From Limnanthes douglasii subsp. nivea (Eukaryota; Streptophyta; Magnoliopsida; Brassicales; Limnanthaceae): a stretch of 64,000 nucleotides of DNA. Positions 58,082-64,000 of the stretch are shown here, in pieces. The translations under genes and the position numbers were made by a program. The stretch spans positions 180,376,807-180,440,806 of the forward strand of contig JAUPFV010000004.1 in NCBI GenBank assembly GCA_036936605.1. The letters are read 5' to 3'. The notes under the pieces were generated by a model, which saw only the letters and a list, made by a program, of their open reading frames with translations, was not told the DNA's origin and searched no databases. Numbering within the stretch: position 1 is the stretch's first letter; each line of letters begins with the position of its first letter.

Positions 58082-58423
58082 TGATGATGTCAGAATTCTT
58101 TGATAGTGGTAAACTGCATAAATCCGAAGGGTTGTTCGGACATATTCAATACCATGCCCCACCATATAGTATAACCAAGTGGGTTATACTAGTCTTGGGC
58201 TTATTGGGTTTTAAACGTGACCCAAGCCTATGGTCCGACCTGAAAGGCCAACAAGTCACTAAACAAGTATAAATACCTCAACTACTTTCATTTGTGGGGG
58301 TGGAAAAACTTTACTGCTAGTATACACCTCTTTCATCTCTCTACCTTTCACTCTAAACATTAAATTCCTTAAAAGATAAAACTATTTCCTGAAATACCCT
58401 TGGATCAGAAATAATCCACACCA
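58082..58423 (+). repeat. 3' LTR of Tat 2
   Basis: It begins TGATGATGTCAG and ends AATAATCCACACCA, with a TATAAATACC box at about 58271. It pairs with 49039-49403. Confidence 0.9.
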
Positions 58424-58428
58424 AAGTT
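58424..58428. repeat. Right 5-bp target duplication of Tat 2
   Basis: AAGTT, matching 49034-49038. Confidence 0.8.
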
Positions 58429-59269
58429 GACCTTTGCTAACAATGAAGGATAGATTTATTAATGTCATAGATCTTGGTGAGTCAAATGTATTGCAGCAAA
58501 AGCATGAGAACATGGAAAATAAGATTGTTGCCAACAACCACAAAACACTTGAAGTCCAGTAAATAGGAAGCATAACTGGTTCTGAAAAATGTCAAATATG
58601 GCTGCCGAAGATGTACGAACTACTTAAGGACGAACTTCTTCGACGTTTACCTTTAACTTCTTTTCATAATCAAGGTATAATTTAATGCTCCAGCTTAGCC
58701 CATTCGAATAACATCTTCAAATTTGAATCATAAATATGACTTTAATATTGTCAACTAATTCAAGAATGGGTAGACTATATAGTTATTTAATCTGATGGTT
58801 AAATGATTCAACCATATATGATGCCATAACACCATATCGTTTCCCTTGAATAAATGGTTGAGCATATTTGTCCCGATGTAAATAATTAAGAAAGTTAATA
58901 ACTCTTTGACCTCCTTCACTAATAAAATATTCAAGTTTTTCATTAAAAATGTCTACATATGGAGCATAAACACATTCTCAAAACTTATGAATCATCATCG
59001 ATTTAAACTTTATGTTAGAACGAATCAGAGCATACCTCAAATTCTGAACAAGATGGAAAATACAGTAGGCATGATAGTTGTTTAGATACAAGATAAAAAC
59101 AACATTCATGATACCTAAATGATGATCTGAAATAAAAGTAATTCGACGTTTCAACAAATGAGATTTCAAACTCTCCAACCACCATAACCAATTGTTAGCA
59201 TATTCACAACAAACAATTCAAATGCAACATGATATATACATGGAAACAAATTAAATAAGTTGGTATTAT

Positions 59270-59405
59270 ATGTCTCACATGGTGTTTATTGAACTAAAAT
59301 CGTATTGTAAGTATAACTAGACTCACATGGTCATCACCCCCATAATCGCACTGTGATCAACACTAGAATCACACGGTTATTATCCAGAGAAGAACATGTT
59401 ATATG
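59270..59405 (+). repeat. Minisatellite tract 9, within an intron-like gap of the MULE transposase
   Basis: Units such as GTCTCACATGGTGTTTATTG, AGACTCACATGGTCATCA and AGAATCACACGGTTATTA. The unit sense is the same plus-strand sense as the other tracts, though the gene here is on the minus strand. A GTAACAAAG donor-like sequence (minus strand, about 59449) borders it. Confidence 0.7.
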
Positions 59406-60574
59406 TATGAAATAAAAATTAGAAAAGTATGAAACTTAGCTTTGTTACCATCATTTGCTAATGGCATATAACAATACATACATATGTTTTCCAATTAAAA
59501 CCGTTCCATTGACAAATAAAAGCGAACGACATAAATTGAAAATCTTAAAGACATGAACCGAATGTTATGAAACAACGTTTAAAGTTGTTTCCAAGATTAT
59601 ATTCCAAATGGAAGTCGTTCGTAATATCACGAGTCTTTGATATTTTTAAGTATCACTCGAGTAAATTAAAAGAACTAGAACTATCTCTAAAAACTCCCCT
59701 CCTTGCTTTCTCTAAAGGATTCTATGAGATGGGGTAAGAAAGTTTTAAACCGTAGTCCTATTTAACAGACGATTTTATACTATTTGCTAGAATGGAATTG
59801 CATATCCAAATATAATCACAAATTTTTGTAGTAATCAACTCCGATGTCAAATGTCTTCGACGTTGTTTGGAAAAACCGGAGCTGCAAGTATGTCGTTCAA
59901 CAAATCGCTTAATGATCATAAAGTCTCTATTTACATCCACTTGAGACTTTATTTTTACAATAACTAGTTATCTGACATCTTGTATTATACATGTATTTGA
60001 AACAAAAATCATGCTCTAAGGAATAACGACGTAAAGATAACATTAAAGATGCAACACCTTGATAAAAAACATAACCAACACATGTAATTGCATCATCCCA
60101 ACCAGTAGTAGCAAATTGTTTTTTATGATAAAAAAACTTAAACAGTTACTAATTTTCCTAGTAATTAATTTATTATTTGAGGTTTCTTCCAAACTTATGC
60201 TAGGCTCTTTACACAACCGCATGTTGTTCTATAAGAAAGCTAACACTTTTTAGACCCTGAACATAAAGATATACTACAAAACACACAAAATTCGTCTCAT
60301 TTGTAAATAAACAATTCCTATTATCAACGCAATAATAGGTAATACTGTACTTACCTTTAACCGACACCTCCCATCTACTTTCAACAACTTGTTGAATCCT
60401 TTCAAAATTTTCGAACTCGGTGAGAGGAACAATTTTTTTTTGACCCCATGTTTGAAAATGCACACTCGTAGCTTAGACATTTCTTACACGCATTGAAAAA
60501 TCTAGAAACATTTATGAGCAATCAAAAGAATCACATAATATCAATGCCTAATCTCGTATGGATAACACATTATT

Positions 60575-60630
60575 ATCTCGCATATGCGAGATGTTTAATA
60601 TTTTCAGACGTCTCGCATATGCGATATGTC
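60575..60630. repeat. Palindromes
   Basis: ATCTCGCATATGCGAGAT (60575-60592) is a perfect 18-bp palindrome. A near copy, TCTCGCATATGCGATATG, follows at about 60612. Confidence 0.85.
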
Positions 60631-60694
60631 TGATATTTACAAATGTCTCTCTTGATATATACCAAACGAATTGCATGTCCCGACAAAAATATTT

Positions 60695-60808
60695 CCTACT
60701 AGGATTACATGTTTACATGCACATAGATCACATGTTCACATGCATACAAATGGTAGATCGCATGTCCACATGCACATAGATGGCATGTCCACATGCACAT
60801 AGATTATA
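60695..60808 (+). repeat. Minisatellite tract 10 (four units)
   Basis: CATGTTTACATGCACATAGA, CATGTTCACATGCATACA, CATGTCCACATGCACATAGA and CATGTCCACATGCACATAGA. The last two units are nearly identical, about 23 bp apart in one spacing and 30 in another. Confidence 0.8.
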
Positions 60809-61154
60809 TATTTTTCCCTGCCAACTCGCATCTTCAACAAAACACAACACAGTTGCAAACTCTAAAATCGACCGTATATTTCACACCCTAAACAGAATTA
60901 CTAACTAAAGGAAACACATTATACAATGAGGTTATAACTTATTATAAAAGAAAAACAGATAAAAACGTACTATAATATTTTCAAAACAGAAAAAAAAACA
61001 GATGAATACTCTAACGACGAACATAACTAACCTATTCACCTTCAATACTCCACCAATGACCAAATTACACATATTATAACAATAATACATAACAAATAGC
61101 TCATTTGAAAAATATATTACGAGAGTATGATGAACCAGGTTCAATATTTTGATG
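60809..61154. other. Non-coding stretch between the MULE locus and the hAT element
   Basis: I see no gene. MULE terminal inverted repeats might be expected here, but I could not identify them. Confidence 0.35.
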
Positions 61155-61162
61155 TTGATAAT
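61155..61162. repeat. Left 8-bp target duplication of the hAT element
   Basis: TTGATAAT, matching 62463-62470. Confidence 0.85.
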
Positions 61163-62462
61163 TAGGGATGGCAATGGGTCGGGATGGGTGCGGGTATAGC
61201 TAAACCCGTAACCCATCCCGTCTATGTTTTTCCAAACCCATACCCTAACCCGTACCCGTCGGGTAGTAATATTTTTCTCCCACACCCAAACCCGCCGGGT
61301 TCGGGTACCCATCCGCGGGTACCCATGGAAGTTAACTCTTTCTCTTCTCTCTGACTCAAGAACCCCTTTCTCTTCTCTCTGACTCCAGAACCCTGAGCAT
61401 ATAGATTTATTTTCTTCTGTAAATTAGGTTTTATAAATTACAATTTAAGTTATATTATCAATCTTGGAGAGAAAAAAGAAACTTTTTTATTTTAATTAAA
61501 TTTATAACAATATCTTGAATTTGAATTTTATACTCATTTCACAAGTCTTGTATAAAAAAAGGAAAATGTTTTTAAAAAACAAATTAAAAATTCAAATTTA
61601 TTGTATGTTAATAAGCAAATATTTTGTTATCTATTCATAATTTAGGTATAGTTTTGGTATATGTTAGTAAATATTTTTATTTAATTTGATTAAAAATATT
61701 ATTAGATTTTCTAGAATTTGATATTAATTAAAAAATCAAGGAAAAATCTTTAAAATATCAAATTTAAATATGTTAGTAAATGTTTTTTAATAATTAATAT
61801 ATGGTTTCGGTATATGTTAGTAAATATTTTTTAAATTAATTAATAATATTATTATTGGATAGAAAAATAAAAAATATTTTCAAAAGAGATTGAAAAATCA
61901 AATTCAATATTTAAATGTAGAATGAAAATATACTATAATCATTATAAGTAGCAAACATTTTGTTTAAATGTAGAATGATATTTTGTTTAATTAACAAATT
62001 TAAGATGATATTTTTCAAAATATACTGATTATTCTCAGTTTTGTAGAGATAAAAAACAAAATATTTGAAAAACATAAATTAAAAAAATAAATTAAATGTT
62101 TAAATGTAGAATAATGTTTTTCAAAATATATTATATATATTAACAAATAATAAATTATTTTTGGCATTACATAATACAAATACTAATATGATGAATTTTA
62201 TTTTGAAGTTTGTTAAATTATATTAGATAATTTATTTTTTTATATAATATTAATTTAGCGGGTACCCGTCGGGTATTATCCAATGGGTCGGGTTCGGGTT
62301 GGGTACCCGTGGGAAATTTCTTAAACCCATAACCCATCCCAAACCCGGCGGGTAGTAAATTTTCAAACCCACGACCCATCCACGGAATTTTTTTTAAACC
62401 CATAACCCATCCCATCGAATCGGCTCGGGTACCCGCGGGTTTGGGAAAAATTGCCATCCCTA
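61163..62462. mobile_element. Non-autonomous hAT transposon (1,300 bp)
   Basis: Perfect 13-bp terminal inverted repeats (TAGGGATGGCAAT and its complement at 62450-62462) and an 8-bp target duplication define it exactly. Subterminal zones at both ends (61163-61320 and about 62258-62450) are full of CGGGTACCC, CCCATCCC and GGGTCGGG motifs in both orientations, probable transposase-binding sites. The 0.9-kb middle is AT-rich and has no coding sequence, so it depends on an Ac-like transposase elsewhere. Confidence 0.92.
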
Positions 62463-62470
62463 TTGATAAT
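62463..62470. repeat. Right 8-bp target duplication of the hAT element
   Basis: TTGATAAT directly after the terminal TA. Confidence 0.85.
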
Positions 62471-62731
62471 CGATACTCCGATTTTGCAATGAAACCTGAT
62501 TTGTAAACTAACATTGAAAAATGTTTATATAGATGGTCGAAGATTTTTGAAATTTTTATAACAATTAAATATTGAATGGAATTTTTTACCCAGTATTAAG
62601 TAAATATAAATAATAGTTTGATAACGTCACGCAAAAATTTAGTCTTGTGCGGTAAAATTTGCCTACTTTTTATTTTTTAATACTTATTCATAACCTTAGA
62701 AGCACATAGAGTTTTCATTTGATGGAAGGAC

Positions 62732-62812
62732 AGTCAACGGCATTCATGTTTACTTTGAACATTGAACAATGAACATGACACCTATATAGTTCGGTAGCAT
62801 CTCTTCCTCTCT
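62732..62812 (+). promoter_or_regulatory. Promoter elements of the VQ gene
   Basis: A TATATAG box (62783-62789) lies about 120 bp upstream of the ATG, followed by a pyrimidine patch (CTCTTCCTCTCT, about 62799-62812). AGTCAA at 62732-62737 is a W-box (TTGACT on the minus strand), the usual WRKY site. That the W-box is used is inference. Confidence 0.55.
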
Positions 62813-62905
62813 TGATACCAACCAAATAGAAATAAGACTAATACACATAACTAGGAAGTAGAAACACAGAACCGCAGCAGCATAGCATCCAATCCAATCC
62901 AATCC

Positions 62906-63493
62906 ATGGATGAATGGCTACAATTTTGTGAACAAGTTAATAACGAAGATAACAATCATGTTATCATCGACTCTCCAGTAGAATCGACGAATATAATCAC
63001 AACAAATCCTACTGCATCCAACTCAGCAAGCCCCAGAGGGCTTGGTATCTCAAAGAGCGCATTCACCCGTCGCCGTTCAAGAGCTTCTAAGAAAACACCA
63101 GTAACTCTTCTGAATGCTAACAAGAGTAATTTCCGTGCACTAGTGCAACAATTCACGGGTTGTCCTAAATCCTCTGTTGCAATAAAAGGTCCTATCACTT
63201 TAAGTTTCGGACCGGTTGATTCAGTGGAGGATGATGTCACCAATTCTTCTAGTACTACTCCACTCGTGTCCAAGTTTGATCATTATCAACAAGCTTGGCG
63301 GAGTATGTCGGATAGGCTGCCGCTGAAGCAAGAACAACACGCAGGAGGAGTATTGTTTGATACTTATGAGAGTAATGGGTCTTGTGCTCCTCAAGCTGAT
63401 GGGGGTTACACTTACATGGAAAGTTTAGATGCGTTTGTCATTGATGACGATGTTCCTGATTTGCATCAACTTATTACTCAATATTTCTCTTAA
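62906..63493 (+). CDS. VQ-motif protein (VQ22-like group)
   Basis: An intact intronless frame of 195 codons. The VQ motif is at residues 76-85 (FRALVQQFTG, i.e. F-x3-VQ-x-FTG). It is preceded by a basic RRRSRASKKTP segment (about 55-65), and the N-terminus is MDEWLQFCEQ. This combination resembles the VQ22/JAV1-type group, though I cannot settle the exact orthologue. VQ proteins act in the nucleus by binding group I and IIc WRKY factors and tuning defence, jasmonate and stress gene expression. The C-terminus is acidic (AFVIDDDVPDLHQLITQYFS). The gene sits about 440 bp from the hAT element. It is the only frame in the window that looks like an undamaged host gene. Most angiosperm VQ genes are also intronless. 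Confidence 0.92.
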   Translation: MDEWLQFCEQVNNEDNNHVIIDSPVESTNIITTNPTASNSASPRGLGISKSAFTRRRSRASKKTPVTLLNANKSNFRALVQQFTGCPKSSVAIKGPITLSFGPVDSVEDDVTNSSSTTPLVSKFDHYQQAWRSMSDRLPLKQEQHAGGVLFDTYESNGSCAPQADGGYTYMESLDAFVIDDDVPDLHQLITQYFS

Positions 63494-63815
63494 AACCACC
63501 TACTGTATTATTTACTAGTGTTAAAAACGCAACTGCTATTTATTTACTATCTACACAGTAAAGCTTAATTTACTCAATGTTTTTTTTTTCTTTTTCATTT
63601 AATTTATATTTCTCTTTTCCTTTTTAAGTGATATATTATTACGTTTATTTATAAGAATGGACTATGAAAATGATGGATGCCTTCTCTCGAGAAAGCATCA
63701 AGAATTGAAACTTTTCTTAACCTCTAAGATACATTATCCATTCTTTCTCACTAGTTTCGGGCTCAGTTCTTCCGAGTTCGTAGGCTTCGTTGATTGCTGA
63801 TCTTGCCGAGTGATC
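63494..63815. other. VQ 3' flank and leader of the next frame
   Basis: It is AT-rich with T-runs near 63578-63600, consistent with a 3' UTR. The last 100 bp are more GC-rich and probably belong to the leader of the following element. No other gene. Confidence 0.4.
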
Positions 63816-64000
63816 ATGGATTTGCAAGATAATGATACTTTTCCACCGTTGAAAGGTACGGTCGCAGCGTCACAAGAGGCTATGTCGAACAGATTGTACA
63901 CTGATGTGGTAAGGTCTAAGGTTGCGAATGCGGAGTTCAAACCATTAAGCATTTCAACGTTTGCTGATCACACCAAGATTACGTTCTCAAATCAGGTGAT
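63816..64000 (+). CDS. Start of an ORF running off the window, LINE ORF1-like (tentative)
   Basis: ATG at 63816 opens a frame that stays open to the window edge (61 codons). It reads MDLQDNDTFPPLKGTVAASQ, then LYTDVVRSKV and a strand ending KITFSNQV. The FPPL...YTDVVRS arrangement resembles the start of DUF4283-type ORF1 proteins of plant LINEs. Compare FPSF...SFAETVKNS in LINE A ORF1. If so, another LINE lies about 300 bp downstream of the VQ gene. Too short to be sure. Confidence 0.4.
   Translation, partial: MDLQDNDTFPPLKGTVAASQEAMSNRLYTDVVRSKVANAEFKPLSISTFADHTKITFSNQV

Larger units (their letters stand above)
49039..58423 (+). mobile_element. Tat element 2: complete Ty3/gypsy retrotransposon (9,385 bp)
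   Basis: It is bounded by two LTRs (365 and 342 bp) and the 5-bp duplication AAGTT. Inside are a primer site (49407), gag (from 49477), protease, a deleted RT, RNase H, archaea-like RNase H, integrase (to 54770), the conserved block, an antisense gene (57661-55116) and a polypurine tract. It has inserted into the MULE transposase between the SWIM finger and the terminal zinc knuckle. Structure is complete, but coding regions carry stops and a roughly 310-bp RT deletion, so it depends on other copies. Confidence 0.92.
48834..60463 (-). pseudogene. MuDR-type (MULE) transposase, split by Tat 2
   Basis: Read on the minus strand. An N-terminal piece (60463-60209) is followed by a DNA-binding piece with DFMIIKRFVERHTCS (about 59930-59890). 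The first part of the DDE domain (about 59560-59450) has FVNGTVLIGKHMYVLLYAIS. An intron-like gap with minisatellite follows. The second part (59230-58980) has WLWWLESLKSHL and FISDHHLGIMN, then a MVESFNHQ segment (about 58825). A SWIM zinc finger (about 58540-58490, CGCWQQSYFPCSHAFAAIHL) comes next. After the Tat 2 insertion the tail resumes, with a zinc knuckle CDRCSKLGHNKGTC and stop at 48836-48834. The transposase would cut and move MULE DNA. Several stops, the insertion and an Asp-to-Asn change at the first catalytic position make it non-functional. Confidence 0.8.

Noticed and set aside
60932..61312. 126-codon minus-strand frame
   Set aside because: It runs across the hAT border and through its Arg/Val/Trp-like subterminal repeats, so it cannot be a gene older than the insertion.
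62218..62514. 98-codon minus-strand frame
   Set aside because: It consists of the subterminal repeats of the hAT element.
1..64000. tRNA, rRNA or other structural RNA genes
   Set aside because: I saw no cloverleaf with A and B boxes and no rRNA-like conserved stretch. TGGTATCAGAG at 21651 is a retrotransposon primer site, not a tRNA gene.

Overview
The window is nuclear DNA of a flowering plant, probably a eudicot. It is AT-rich, with almost no long open frames, and is packed with old, mutually nested transposable elements. Evidence for a plant includes L1-type LINEs with a C-terminal RNase H, Ty3/gypsy elements of the Tat type with an extra antisense gene, a MuDR-type (MULE) transposase, Stowaway-like MITEs, a hAT element with TAGGGATGGCAA ends, and one intact VQ-motif gene. 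I cannot name the species.

Layout. 1-1,090: decayed coiled-coil coding remnant. 2,401-8,577: nearly complete LINE on the minus strand with a perfect 14-bp target duplication. 8,790-14,460: older LINE on the plus strand, its 5' end facing the first. 15,205-33,432: a nest. Two LTR-like copies flank decayed gag-pol (15.5-19.5 kb), into or beside which fell copia-like LTR fragments (21.4 and 26.9 kb), a 5'-truncated Tat element with an antisense gene (22.1-26.7 kb), and a minus-strand Tat pol remnant (30.9-32.8 kb). 33.4-36.5 kb: AT-rich non-coding DNA with two adjoining MITEs. 36.5-60.8 kb: one large, much-interrupted locus. It holds plus-strand exon-like pieces and a minus-strand MULE transposase, separated by degenerate minisatellite tracts of 22-24-bp units. 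Two Tat elements lie in it: a 5'-truncated one (37.8-42.9 kb) and a full-length one (49,039-58,423) with LTRs and a 5-bp duplication, which cuts the MULE transposase in two. 61,163-62,462: 1.3-kb hAT element with an 8-bp duplication. 62,906-63,493: VQ-motif gene. 63,816-end: the start of another open frame.

How parts relate. Only the VQ gene looks like a functional host gene, acting as a WRKY-partner regulator. The Tat elements share one plan: gag-pol, then a conserved non-coding block, sometimes tandem repeats, then an antisense coiled-coil gene with a conserved phase-1 intron, a polypurine tract and the 3' LTR. Every transposon coding region carries stops, frameshifts, deletions or catalytic substitutions, so none appears autonomous.

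Most unusual signal: the strand-consistent 22-24-bp minisatellite family filling intron-like spacers of two opposite-strand genes over about 24 kb.
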